From Eustoma russellianum (Eukaryota > Streptophyta > Magnoliopsida > Gentianales > Gentianaceae), in contig AP025062.1 of assembly GCA_036186865.1 (NCBI GenBank), positions 11,026,926-11,090,925 of the forward strand: a stretch of DNA of 64,000 bases, in the 5' to 3' direction. Position numbers and translations under genes: made by a program. Positions 44,101 through 54,932 of the stretch are shown here, in pieces. The notes beneath the pieces are model-generated. The model was not told where the DNA came from, searched no databases, and saw only the letters and a list, made by a program, of their open reading frames with translations. Numbering within the stretch: position 1 is the stretch's first letter; each line of letters starts with the position of its first letter.

Positions 44101-45784
44101 CTTTGAAGAGGGCAACACACAAGGAAGGAAAGATTTAAAAAATGTAACACACCCTGAAACTTTTCAACACATGTGAATAGTGGCCGATTTACTATGCTCT
44201 TGTCCTTAATTTTCATCCCAAAAATAAAGGGATTAATTGTTGATTATTTGGCAACATTTTAAACTTTTTTTGGTACATGTTTTTCATTTTATTCTCAGAT
44301 TTTACAGCTACTAAATGGTGACAAGATTCATCCAATCATAGAGTGCCAAGTAAGCAAAGCCAAGACATTCATTCAATCAAGTTGTGCCAAGTGAGCAAGA
44401 TGTGTCATATCTAGACAAGGTAATCTTCCAAGGGCATTAAAGAGAATTCTCAAGGTGATGGAAGACCTAAAGGGGGTGGCCAACTTGACTTAAGAAGAAG
44501 AGGAGAGCCAAACAAAATCAAGACAATTCCCATAATCTCACAAGTGCAAAAAGTGTCTTCTACTCTCTTCTTCTACATTTCTTTCTTCTTTTTCTCTCAA
44601 GCCTATTGTTCTTATATTCAACATATTGAATAGGCTTTGATTAGACCACCATATACATTTCAATTATTGTAAAATGATTGATCAAGGTGTGATCAAACCT
44701 TCATCCGTTCGGTGGTGGTCTTCGTGATCGGTGTGATTGATTGTATTGTTTGTGAAAGGGTGGAGTTGGTGTGTAACTACAGAAACCCTTGTGGTAAGAT
44801 GTTATTTCGTGTTTATTGATAACTGAGGAAAGTGTTCTCGAAGACTGGATTAGGTTGTGTTAACCGAACCAGTATAAAATTCTCGGTGTTATTACTTTCA
44901 GCACTTTACTTTCACTTTCCAGCACTTTGCATCGTTTTTATTGCAATAGTAAAAATATCAAACGACTTTCAAAAATTACCAAACTTTGCAAAAACATAGC
45001 CACACCTCTTAAGTTTTATTTGGATCAAGCTTTAACCCATTTGGACAAGTAAAAGTCAATCAAGCGTTAATAATTCTGAGACTAGTGCAATCTGAGTTTC
45101 AGACTTGCAAAGGTTGAGAACATCAATGTATTTGACATACTTCCCAACGGAATTTTTAAAAAATGTTTCAACCCATTTAAATAAATATAGAAAGGGTGCT
45201 GTCATTAAATTTTTAGACCATTTGAAGTTACGGATTAATCGGAATAAAAATTTTAAATCAGACTACTGTTTCTGGAAGATTTGCGCAATCTGACCACAAA
45301 AGATTTTTGAAAGGGTTAGAGGTTGAATTTTGATCTGAACTTTTTAGGAGAGACCCAAAACATCTGAGAGTAGAATATCTTTGAATTTCAGTATTTTTGA
45401 AGGTCTGTAACCTAGTCTTTCAAACGTTTCAAATCAGGATCTGAAAACAGAAACTATTTTCAGAAGTTGGGTTTTTGGGTCAAAATATTTTAAAACCAAA
45501 TTTTTCGCACCCACTATTCAATCCCCCTTCTAGTGGTGCCTTACAGGTCCTAATTTTATATCACCCACTTACGTTCATCTTTTGTACAGGGTTGATCAAG
45601 CTCTGATCAAACCTTCATTTGTTCGATGGTGGTGTTTGTGTTGTTGTTTTTGTTTGTTTGTTGTAAAAGGGTGGAGTTGGTGTATATATCCAGTCACCCT
45701 TGTCTCAAGGTGTTGTTTGTGTTTAGCGAATACAGAGAAAGGTGTCATCGAAGACCGGAGTAGGTTGATTTAACTGAACCAGTA
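41111..45784 (+). mobile_element. Outer family B (Sirevirus-like) LTR, 3' truncated and interrupted
   Basis: It starts TGTTGAGAAAATCGGG inside the Tork gag, preceded by GGTTA. The left part 41111-42877 matches the first 1.75 kb of the inner LTR. The right part resumes at about 45560 with ATCACCCACTTACGTTC and GTTGATCAAGCTCTGATCAAACC, matching 44660-44710 of the inner LTR. It ends at about 45784 (TGAACCAGTA), well before the normal LTR end, so the 3' part is missing. Confidence 0.8.
42878..45554 (+). mobile_element. Family B solo LTR nested in another family B LTR
   Basis: It starts TGTTGAGAAAAAGAG and ends GGTCCTAAT (2677 bp). The 5-bp sequence TTTAT occurs directly before (42873-42877) and after (45555-45559). 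No internal region is present, so it is a solo LTR left by LTR-LTR recombination. Its final bases AAT differ from the expected ACA. Its start matches the reverse fragment at 1-101. No large ORF is present. Confidence 0.82.
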
Positions 45785-47136
45785 TGTGACGTTGCCTTGA
45801 TATACGTATATATAGGATATGCATGATTAAAGGGAATCAGTATGTGTGTTATGTAATCAAAATTAGATGATTTGGACGTGTATTTGATGAAATTATTTGT
45901 GTGTTGCTCGAAAGTTTATGTGCTGCACAGAGATGGTATGACATTGATGAATAAAGATAGAAAAACATAAATTGAATCGAAAGAAAATCAAATTAACTGA
46001 AACTAGGGTTTTTATCGCCAAAAGAGGGGAAAACAATTTTGAAAAATAGGATTTTTGGTGATTCGAGGATAGGATATGGTAAGAAATGAGGAGAGGAGCA
46101 TTATGGTGTCAGAGTGGCAGGCCCACACGCCGGCTGAAGGTGGCGCACGGCCAACCTTGCAGCGGCGTGTGAGAGCGCGTGGGTGGTCCGATGGCCATGA
46201 TTTTCATGGCAGCGTGTTAAGCATTAACAATACTAGGTATCTATGGGGTTAGATGTGTGAAAAAGTCAGTAGTGCGGAATCATAGTATAGGTCGAGGGGT
46301 GTCGTGTGCGGAGGAGTGGAAATTAGGGTTTGGAGAGGGGCTGGGTATGCTGGGCTGAGAGAGATGGGGGAAAGGGTACTAGGCTGACGGGCAGTAGGGG
46401 GCGTGAGGTTAGGGGTTATGGGTGAGATGAGTTGGGTAGGAGGTAGGGGAAAAAGTTAGTCGAGGGCGATAAGTGTAAGTATATGCACGTACACACGCGT
46501 GTATGAGCGCGAACATATACGTGGGGTATACTTATCTGTAGGAGATAGGTGAATAAAATAACAACAAGTTAATTCGGAATCAAAATGGAAATTGGTTCGC
46601 CGATTGGATTTGATAATCGGAAATCATATCGATAAAGATAAGTTGTTTTTGTAATTGCATATTTTGAAAATTCACCCTTAAAAAGAAAATATATTGCGGA
46701 GTTTGATTGGTTTTGAACAAACAGACTGTCAAAGCACATATGACTATACTAAGAGAGACATAGGCCGTTTGGACACATATGACCGCCAATTGGACTGTCC
46801 AGGAACATATGACTATGCTAAGTAAAAGATAGACCGCCTAGACACATATGACCGTTGGGGAACCAAGTCCGTAAATCTTTCAATATAAGTCACTTGTAAG
46901 GTAAGCGCTATGGCCATTGCATTGCATCGATGTGAAATGGATATCGCATATAGATATCCTAAGGGATATCGTATATGGATATCGGAAATGGATATCGGGT
47001 TGGACATTGTAAATGAAAATGGAAAGTGAAATGGAATTAAAAAATGGAAAAGGAAATCGAAATGGTTATCAAGTCATTTTATTCATTGTTTTAAAAAGTT
47101 GCATCACGATTTTTGATTTTACTGGCACTTGTGTGC
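45785..47136 (+). repeat. Probable Gypsy LTR, left part
   Basis: It begins TGTGACGTTGCC. It contains a GC-richer stretch (46090-46450, GGCGTGTGAGAGCGCGTG) and repeated words ACACATATGACCG and ACATATGACTATGC (46740-46860). This resembles long Tekay/Del-type LTRs. The matching end could be 51851 (GGTCGCTACA). No coding domain was seen, and no clear target duplication brackets 45785-51851. Low confidence. Confidence 0.4.
47126..47136. other. Left copy of an 11-bp duplication bracketing the LINE/SINE block
   Basis: CACTTGTGTGC here and CACTTATGTGC at 51271-51281 differ at one base. They flank the LINE-LTR-LINE-SINE block, as a target-primed LINE or SINE insertion would leave. Confidence 0.5.
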
Positions 47137-47530
47137 AATTGAAAGGCAGTCTGTCAGAGCAATTGAAATCCTCACTGTAGAAGGAAAGAGGAGTAAAGGC
47201 AGGCTCAAACTGACCTGGGATGAGCAGATTAGGCAGGACTTACTAGAGTTGTACCTCTCTGAGGACATGGTCCAGGATAGGAGTTCATGGAGGCAGATTA
47301 TTAGGGTTAAGGAGGGGTGGGTAGGATATTGGGGCACCTTAGAGTAAACTTAGAGGATTAGATAGTCTCTACACATTACGTTGACTTTGCATTTTTTGTT
47401 TTGGTCTTGGTTTTTTCAACTATTTGTTCATATCACTGTCGAGTATTTTAATTTCGGAAGCTTTTTATTTATGTTTAATAAAATCCCTTCACTAGTACAT
47501 ATTTATTGTACTGTCTATGCAGTTCTTTCT
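47137..47530 (+). pseudogene. RTE-like LINE 3' fragment, copy 1
   Basis: The words VEGKRSKGRLKLTWDEQIRQDL and SEDMVQDRSSWRQIIRV form the conserved C-terminus of plant RTE-type LINE proteins. The 3' UTR follows, with TTTATGTTTAATA and CCCTTCACTAGTACATATT. The same sequence recurs at 50585-50953. The fragment is 5' truncated; no RT motif is present in this copy. Confidence 0.75.
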
Positions 47531-47639
47531 TTAATAGAATTTGTGTTTCTTTATATTTGCTGGAATTTTACTTGTGATTATTCACACAAAGTGTGTCGCA
47601 ATTTTAATTTTGTATCCAGAGTGCACTTCGAATTTCTTG

Positions 47640-49999
47640 AGACACATCGATCGATCGATGTGCTCTACTTCAATTGATCGATGTAGGTCACAGACAAATT
47701 CTGAAACTCACTATAAGATATCGATCTCTCAAGCAGAGGCACATCGATCGATCGATGTCTAGGTTTTTTAAAAATATTTTTCTGAAATGTGATATAATGG
47801 TTGTTTCATTTATACATGATTTATATATGGTTATCATGTTGTTATTATGTGTTGTTGATGAATATAAATGTCTTGTGACTAATGTGACTTGGAAGTTTCT
47901 ACAACTTACCAAAAAGGACAAAATTGGTATTTTGAGTTTGTGTAGGTACTTGGCATGGTGAAAATGTTTCAAGGACACATTCATCTCTTATATATCATCA
48001 CAAAGGTATTATTATATCTATTTCTTACCATCGGGGTCATTTCTGGAGTTTTATCTCACCAGGGATATTTTGATCATTTTAATCCCGAGGGCATTTTCGG
48101 TATTTTTACTCAAGGAATATCTTGAATATCTTATTATCTTCATTCTGGAGTTCATTTATTATATTCTTGAAGATATTTGGTGGTTCTCTATTTTATTTCT
48201 CTATTTGATGACATTATCGACGATAGCGGGATATGTGACAGTATTCGATGTCACATTCTATTTTCTTCTTGAAGACTCTTATTGATATATTATTGGAGGT
48301 TCTTAAGCATCATTTTACAGAGATTATAAGGTGTTCTTGGTGCAAAATTTATCGCAACATACAAAGGAGAAAAAGTGGGAATTTTGGTGTTATATGTTGA
48401 CATAATCTTATCAACTATTATTTGTTGATTTCTCTTCCAAAAATCTGAGGTCGTACACTTTATTATCAGCTCAAATACGTGTATATACAGGTGGAGTTGA
48501 GTTCTTATCCATTTTATGACATGTGTATAAGTGGATCAACCAAAAACAAGCTAGTTGACAAAGTTGCCAACTTGAAAAATTTTGAATTGTATCCATCGGC
48601 TACAAGGCTGTTTTTGGCTGATTTTTTGAGTCAAATGATAGCCTCACATGTCCTATTATTGTGCCAATGAGTTGAGGCAATCTTGGAGGAAATATGTCAT
48701 CTTATCCTTGCTTAGTATCTTCACTATTTCCATGTTATTTTTGAAGACAAAAATCGGCCAAATGATATTCCAAGGTGGACCAATCGTGTTGTTTTATTTT
48801 GCCAAGTGTACAAGGTGATTATGTGGCCACCCAATGATGTGAAGACAACTAAGACTTGATGATGAAGATGGTGACACATGTGCATTCTTATCTTCAAGGC
48901 CTATTTCACACTATAAATAGGAGGCAAATGTGAAGAACAAAAATACACACTTGAAAGCAAAAAGTTGAAGCTCATTATCTTGCTATCTTCTTCTTTTCAT
49001 TCTTGTTTCATTCTTTGTGTAGTCAAGGTGTTCTTGTGATATTAGTTGAGTAGCTACACACCTCTTGTGTCTCATCTGTATGATTGGTTAGCAAATTTAT
49101 AAGGCTGCAGCAATAGGTGGTAAAGGTGTTGCAACCAAGAGTTGCATAGAGGTGATCATCCAAGTCTTGAATAGGGTTGGTGTTTAACCCAAGGATCAAC
49201 CTTGATCTTATTGTATTTGAGTTCATACCATAGTGAAATCCAAGAAAAGTTGTTCTTTAGGACTAGAGTAGGTCGCATTGACCGAACCAGGATAAATCTT
49301 CGATGTTCTTGTCTTCTTTCTACTTTTCTGTTTTTCTGTCCGTTTTCTCTGCATTTTTCATCCAACTTCACACGTCTTAAAAAAATAGCAAACTACTTTC
49401 AAAATTCGTTATTTTTGGTAGAGTAATGCTTCGGACTGTTAGCTTTCATTGTTAATAAGAATCACTTGATTTGAGCAAAGAAAAGTTAATCTTCAGTCGT
49501 TGCAAGATAACTGCTCCAATCTTGCTGCAATCTGACTAGTTTCAAGAAAACTTGAATTTTGTTTTCATCAAGGACAGTTTAAGGTCAGGGCCTTGTGGAA
49601 ACACAAACTAGACATCCTAAGGAGTGTTTTGACATAAAGATCAACCTTTCTGGATGAGTAATCAAAGAGAAACAGGTTTCAAAATTCAAAACTATTCTGT
49701 CCAATTCTGTTCAGATTGACCATCTGAATCTTTTTATTTGGTTAAAGGGTCAAAGGATCTTATTTTTATCTTATTTTTGGACAGAGTCTAGTCAAGACAT
49801 TGAAGTAATTTCTGAAAAGTTGCATAATTTTTGGAGTTATGTACACTGAGTTTTGAATTTTTCAAAAACGGGTACTGAATCCGAGGAGGTCTCGGATTCT
49901 GTTTTCAAAAGAGATTTTAACCAAGGGTAGTAGTGTAATTTCTGCTAACCACTATTCACCCTCCTTTAGTGGTGTTTACTGCAGGTGCACGATCCCACA
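47640..49999 (+). repeat. Partial LTR of the Sirevirus A family, 5' truncated
   Basis: It is collinear with 8160-10613. It starts in the palindrome cluster (GACACATCGATCGATCGATG), has a TATA box at 48912-48920, and ends GTGCACGATCCCACA at about 49999, matching the LTR end GTGTACGGTCCAACA. The first 130 bp or so of the LTR are missing. It abuts a LINE RT fragment directly. The 110 bases before it (47531-47639) are unassigned. Confidence 0.82.
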
Positions 50000-50953
50000 T
50001 GGTGTATGCTTTTTGCTGACAATATTGTATTAGTCGTTGAAAGTAGATATAACCTGATTATGAGACTAGAAGAGTGGCAAGGTGCTTTAGAGAGAAAAGG
50101 CCTAAGGATCAATTTTTCTAAGACCGAGTATCTGCACTGTGACTTCTGTGGCCAAACTGACGATGAAAATAGCCAACTAACATCAAGGGTCAAGTGGTCC
50201 CAAAGGTAAGTAAGTTCAAGTACCTAAGATCATTTGTACAACAAGATGGGATATAGAGAGTGACGTAGCACACCGAGTTCATGCAGGTTGGTGTAGGTGG
50301 AATATGGCCTCAGGGTGCTTTGTGACAAGAATTTGCCAACTAAATTAAAGGGAAAATTTTATAGGGTGGCAGTATGGCCAGCCATGTTATATGGAACAGA
50401 CTGCTGGGCCATCAAGAGAACACAGTCACAGAAGATGGAAGTGGCCGAGATGAGGATGCTGAGGTGGATGTATGGGCATACAAGACTAGACAGAATAAAA
50501 AACGAGGTATACAGAGAAAGGTTAGGAGTGGCTAGAGGGGAGACTGAGATGGCTTGGGCATGTCAAGAGGAGACAGACAACGGCGTTTGTCAGAGCAGTT
50601 GAAAGCTTCACTGTAGAAGGGAAGAGGAGTAAAGGCAGCCCCAAACTGACGTAGGATGAGCAGATTAGGCATGACTTACTAAAGTTGCACCTCTCTGAGG
50701 GCATGATCCAAGATAGGAGTTCATAGAGGCAGAAGATTAAGGTTAAGGAGGGGTAGGCATATTAGAATATGTTTAGAGAATTAGATACTCCCTACACTTT
50801 AGCTTGACTTTGCACATTTTTGTTTTGCACTTTGTCTTTCTATTATTTGTGTATATTTACTGTTATGACTATTTTAATATACGAAGCTTTCTATTTATGT
50901 TTAATACAATCCCTTCACTAGTACATATTCCTATTATTGTGCTATCAATGCAG
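49985..50953 (+). pseudogene. RTE-like LINE reverse transcriptase C-terminal part and 3' UTR, copy 2
   Basis: PTWCMLFADNIVLV is the RT catalytic region (family FADDIVL, here FADN). RLEEWQGALERKGLRINFSKTEY and KFYRVAVWPAMLYGTDCWA with RMLRWMYGHTRLDRIKN follow, all typical of plant RTE LINEs. Frame changes occur at about 50210-50290. The C-terminus repeats the 47137 copy but with stops. Its 3' UTR runs to the SINE pair at 50954. Confidence 0.82.
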
Positions 50954-51110
50954 GTACATATAGAGCCAGGGGTCTCATTGGAAGCAAACTCTCTATCCTT
51001 TGGGATGGAGGCATTTTTTTCCTACCTCTCACGCTCTCCAGACCCTAGCGATAGCTTTGGCTGTCGTTGGGATTTACTGAGTATAATTGTTGTTGTTGTT
51101 GTTTTTGTTG
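50954..51110 (+). mobile_element. Au-like SINE, first of a tandem pair
   Basis: GGGGTCTCATTGGAAGCAAA, CTCTCTATCCTTTGGGATGGAGG, CTCCAGACCCTAGCGATAGC, then GAGTATAATTGTTGTTGTTG form the body and TTG tail of an Au-type plant SINE. It is preceded by TATCAATGCAG and followed by TATCTATGCAG, a near-identical word that begins the next unit 168 bp later. Confidence 0.72.
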
Positions 51111-51121
51111 TATCTATGCAG

Positions 51122-51270
51122 GTACATATAGAGCTTGGGGTCTCACTAGAAGCAAACTCTCTATCCCTTGGGATGGAGGTAATGTTTGTCTGCCTCTCAC
51201 CATCCCCAAATCCTAGCAATAGCTTTTACTGCCATTTGGATACACTAGGTATGATTGTTGTTGTTGTTGA
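51122..51270 (+). mobile_element. Au-like SINE, second of a tandem pair
   Basis: It has the same order as the first unit (GGGGTCTCACTAGAAGCAAA, CTCTCTATCCCTTGGGATGGAGG, CCCCAAATCCTAGCAATAGC, TATGATTGTTGTTGTTG). It ends at the 11-bp CACTTATGTGC. A spurious 160-codon ORF crosses both units. Confidence 0.72.
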
Positions 51271-51851
51271 CACTTATGTGCGATGACTAAGTTGCGTGTG
51301 CTTTACTTGCTTGATTGATCAGGAGGACAAAAAGGTAAACTTTATTTGCAAATAGAAACATGTTATTTTCTATATCGTTATTTATTTATTTTTCTACACT
51401 TGTTTCTCTGTGTATGATCTCATGATAAATATAGTCAGGTTACTTGCTGGGCGATGTATGTCGCTCACCCTACATTATCAATTATTTTTGCAGACAGACG
51501 AGTAAATAAGTTAGTATACCGTGGAAAGTCGGGAATGGAGATTTCAAGATTGAGGATATTCGGATGAGACTCTCGAGGATTTAGTTAAGGCATAGTTTAC
51601 GATTTGACCTTATATAATTTGAGGGTTAATATTTAATATCTACATTTGACATTGTATTGAGCTAGGTTTACCTAGACATTGATATTAATGATGATAATTA
51701 TTTCGTGGTTTTAGTTTATATGACTTCCGCTGATATCGATTTACATTATTTTTTTGACGTGGAATTGAATGTATGGACGCCTTGTGTTTTCCTTAGCGAA
51801 ATACAGTGGGTGAATCGTTTCGAGTACTAAGACTCGAGAAGGGTCGCTACA
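51271..51851 (+). repeat. Probable Gypsy LTR, right part
   Basis: The sequence has words common at the 3' end of Tekay/Del-type LTRs: TTACTTGCTGGGCGATGTATGTCGCTCACCC at about 51440 (shortened here), TTTTTGCAGACAGACGAG, and the end AGAAGGGTCGCTACA at 51851. It would continue the left part at 45785-47136, interrupted by the LINE/SINE block. No ORF of interest. Confidence 0.4.
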
Positions 51852-52464
51852 ATAGCCCCCTATAAACAGTGTGTATATGCTCAGCATTCCAACTACATGG
51901 ACGGAGAGAACATAAAAATATGATACTTGAAGAAAAGAGAAAAAACAAAAGAAAGGGAATAATCCTATAGGGGGGAAATATTGTACCCCGCCACGGAATA
52001 AATTTTTTTTTTTTGGTTTAGTAAAAACATTGTACGTTTCATTATTACGCATAGGTTTCAACAGTAAAATCTACAACATTTTAACCAAACCTAGAATAGC
52101 GGGAGGACTCTAGTTTTTCTCTTTTATTGGTCCTTCTCAAGAAAAGAATGAAAAAAAAAGTCATACTATTGGATAAATCGGCGGAGAGTAGGACGAAATA
52201 ATAATAGCAACATAGATGGGCATAGATAGACAAAGATACTTCCACGGTTCATTCATCCTTACAATACTTGGCCATTGACTATATACAACAATCATACTCA
52301 GTATATCCAACAACAGCAAAAGTTACCGTTAAGTCTAGAGAGAATTAGAGGCAGAGAAACAATATATTAATCACAGAAAATTTGCTTCCAGTAAGACATT
52401 TATCTCTATGAGATGCATATATACATATATACATAAAAACCAGAAGGGAAAAAATCCTATTTCT
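51852..52464. other. Unassigned flank with a SINE fragment (52285-52375, minus)
   Basis: CAACAATCATACTCAGTATATCC with AAAAGTTACCGTTAAGTCTAGAG is a degenerate minus-strand Au-like SINE end like that at 18609. If defensin-like gene 2 was interrupted by Sirevirus C, its exon 2 should lie here on the minus strand. I searched for a Cys-rich frame and saw none. Confidence 0.5.
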
Positions 52465-53870
52465 TGTGAAGTTATAAATTGTTTTGATGATGAAAAGATG
52501 TTTTTAAATAAGTTAAATTTATGCTTGAGACTTGATGCAAGATGAGAAAATTACAGTATATCAAAAATGGTTGAGATTGTAACTCACTGACCAACATCGA
52601 TCTCTCAGGCAGGGGACATCAATCGATCGATGTACTTCATCCTCTGGCTTCGATCGATCGATGTCAGTCAGAAAGCTTTCTGTCCAACATCGATCTCTCA
52701 ACCCAGGGACATCGATCGATCGATGTCACTTCAGTCTCTCCTCAGGGAGACTTCGATCGATCGATGTCAGGCAGAATACTTTCTATCCAACATCGATCTC
52801 TCAGTCCAGGAGACATCGATCGATCGAAGTGACATCAGTCACTCCCAGGGGGACTTCGATCGATCGATGTCAGCAGTTTCAAAAACTGCAAAGTTTCTGG
52901 AGGACATCGATCTCTCACCCCTGGCACATAGATCGATCGATGTCCCCCAGAATTCAAAATTTTCTGAACGTTGGAACCAAATCCAAGTGAGATTCATGGT
53001 ATTTTCTCTATCCAATCTTTCTCAAATTTCTTGTAGACTATAACCTAACATATTACATGCTTCCTTGACTATGTATCCATGTCTAAGCAATCCTAGATTG
53101 GCTATTGAGGATCAAATCACATCATAAGGTGGCTAAAGACTATTTGGGCATTATCTTGACATTTGGTGTAGTTGAAGACATAGTGGAGAGATCAAAAACG
53201 TGGTGAACTTCATCTATAAAAGGAAGAGGCTTGGATGAGGCAAACACACACTTTCACCATCATCTAGCTTCATTATTCATTGTTATTTAGTTCTCTCACA
53301 TTTGTAAAATTGCTTAAAGCTTGTTAAGCTTTTCTTTGCTCTTCATTGTTGTACATTGAGAGATAGAGAGTCTAGCACAAGAGGAACCATAAATATTTGA
53401 TCTCTTGCTTGTGCTTAGACTAGTGAGAAAGTGTGAACCTTACTATTTCCTTCAACCCATTGTGAGAAAGTTCTTGAGGGAACTTTGTTGAAGTAAGTTG
53501 TGAGGTAGCAAGAAGTTGTTCTTGCTAAGAACTGTAGTTGCTGTAGTTGCACAAGTGTATTTTGTGCAAGAAGTTGCTGTTGTTGTTGTTGCTTACACTA
53601 GGGTGTTAGTGTAAGTGTTGGCTGTGGTTTTTCTTATTAGCTTTAATAAGAAGAGTAGTTGTTGAAAATCTACTTTGGCAACAAAGTGGTGGTGGAGTAG
53701 AATCATTTACGATTCGAACCACTCTATATCCGGTGTACACATTCATTGCTTCTCATCTTCCATTCTTGCTTTGATTTTGAATTTCTTTTGAGTTGAGGCA
53801 AACAAGAAAATTCCGCAAAAGGGCCAAACACTCTATTCACCCCCCTCTAGAGTGTATTTCGGACCTAACA
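52465..53870 (+). repeat. 5' LTR of Sirevirus C (1406 bp)
   Basis: It begins TGTGAAGTTATAAATTG (3' copy TGTTAAG) and ends GGACCTAACA. Four palindrome modules lie at 52592-52945. A TATA box is at 53215-53222 (TATAAAAG), followed by GAAGAGGC. The second half includes GTTGTTGTTGTTGC runs. ORFs such as 52630-53043 arise from the palindromes. Confidence 0.92.
52592..52945 (+). repeat. Four palindrome modules in the 5' LTR of Sirevirus C
   Basis: Each module of about 85-115 bp has the order CAACATCGATCTCTCA, then GGGACATCGATCGATCGATGT or a variant, then CTTCGATCGATCGATGTC. The complete form GACATCGATCGATCGATGTC is a perfect 20-bp palindrome. The 3' LTR has the same series at 61406-61745, with one deletion of about 20 bp. 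Confidence 0.92.
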
Positions 53871-53872
53871 AT

Positions 53873-53885
53873 TGGTATCAGAGCC
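53873..53885 (+). other. Primer-binding site of Sirevirus C
   Basis: TGGTATCAGAGCC, complementary to initiator tRNA-Met, two bases after the LTR end. Identical to the Sirevirus A site. Confidence 0.92.
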
Positions 53886-53933
53886 TAACCCTGATTGCTT
53901 GGCCTATCTTTGCAAGTACCAAGGCTAAAGATC

Positions 53934-54932
53934 ATGGCAATGACAACCTCAGCCTCTTCATCTCACACTTCATGTCCCAAGCCTACTGCACTATTTTCAG
54001 GATCAAACACTAAAGCACCTATGTTTGATGCCCAAAATTATTCTTTGTGGAAATTTCGAATGATAAATCATTTGAAAGGATGTGGTTTTGATGTATGGAG
54101 AGCCGTTGTCAAAGGAATTGAAGTTCCTATTATGACCAACTCAAAAGGAAAATCAATGTTCAAAGATGAGGATGACTACACCGATGAAGAGAAGATAAAA
54201 TTCGTCATCAATGGCAAAGCATTTGATATCTTCTTAAGTGCGCTTACCACCACCAAGCTCATAAGACTTCAAGGTCTTGAAACAGCCAATGAGGCATGGA
54301 AAAGACTTGAAATGATACACGAAGGAACTGAGCAAGTAAGAATGGCCAAAAGACTCATGCTCATAAAGGAGTATGAGATGTTCAGAATGAAGAGCGGTGA
54401 GAAGATTGAGGAGACAATTGATGGATTCACACGAATAGTGAATAAACTCTCCATGGTGGACAAGAAAATCTCAAATGAAGACTTTGTCTCAAAACTTCTC
54501 AACTCCTTTCCAAGAGAATGGACGCCTAAACTCACCGCCATCACCGAATCAATGAATCTCAAGACTCTTACTCTTGATGAGCTATCCGGTAATCTTCTTA
54601 CTCATTAAATTCTTATTGATGAACAAAATAAGATGAATCCTATCAAGCCCACACAAACATCACACAAAGGATTGGTGGTAGAGTCCGATGAATCGGATGA
54701 AGAAGTTGCTTTTCTAGTTAGAAAATTTAGAAGAATGGCAAAAAGAAACAAAGCTCAAACAAGAAAGTTTTTCAAGAGATCACCCAAAGAAAAGGAAGCA
54801 AGTGAAAATCGCTATAGATGTGGTCGACCCGGTCACTTCATTGCCGATTGCCACGTAAAGGAGCCACAAAATCAAGAGAAGAAGGTCTTTCCTCAAAAGA
54901 AGAAAGCCTTTAATGCGGAGGTAACCATGTAG
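53934..54932 (+). pseudogene. gag capsid region of Sirevirus C, one internal stop
   Basis: The ATG at 53934 is chosen over upstream TTG. APMFDAQNYSLWKFRMINHL and GCGFDVWRAVVKG are the UBN2-type capsid start. RLEMIHEGTEQVR and FPREWTPKLTAI follow. A TAA at 54606-54608 stops the frame, which resumes with ESDESDEEVAFLVRKFRRM. The first zinc knuckle reads YRCGRPGHFIADC, lacking the first Cys of C-x2-C. A TAG at 54930 ends this stretch. Confidence 0.85.

Noticed and set aside
50804..51286. 160-codon plus ORF
   Set aside because: It runs through the LINE 3' UTR and both SINE units; the repeated peptide reflects the SINE dimer.
45785..51851. Firm claim of one complete Gypsy LTR
   Set aside because: The ends TGTGAC and GCTACA fit, but the flanks CAGTA and ATAGC do not match as a target duplication. 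Kept only as a low-confidence feature.
52630..53043. ORFs rich in HRSIDV, SIDRC and DRSM
   Set aside because: These peptides come from reading the ATCGATCGATCGATG palindromes. The same words appear at 47541, 40058 and 61342 in other contexts.
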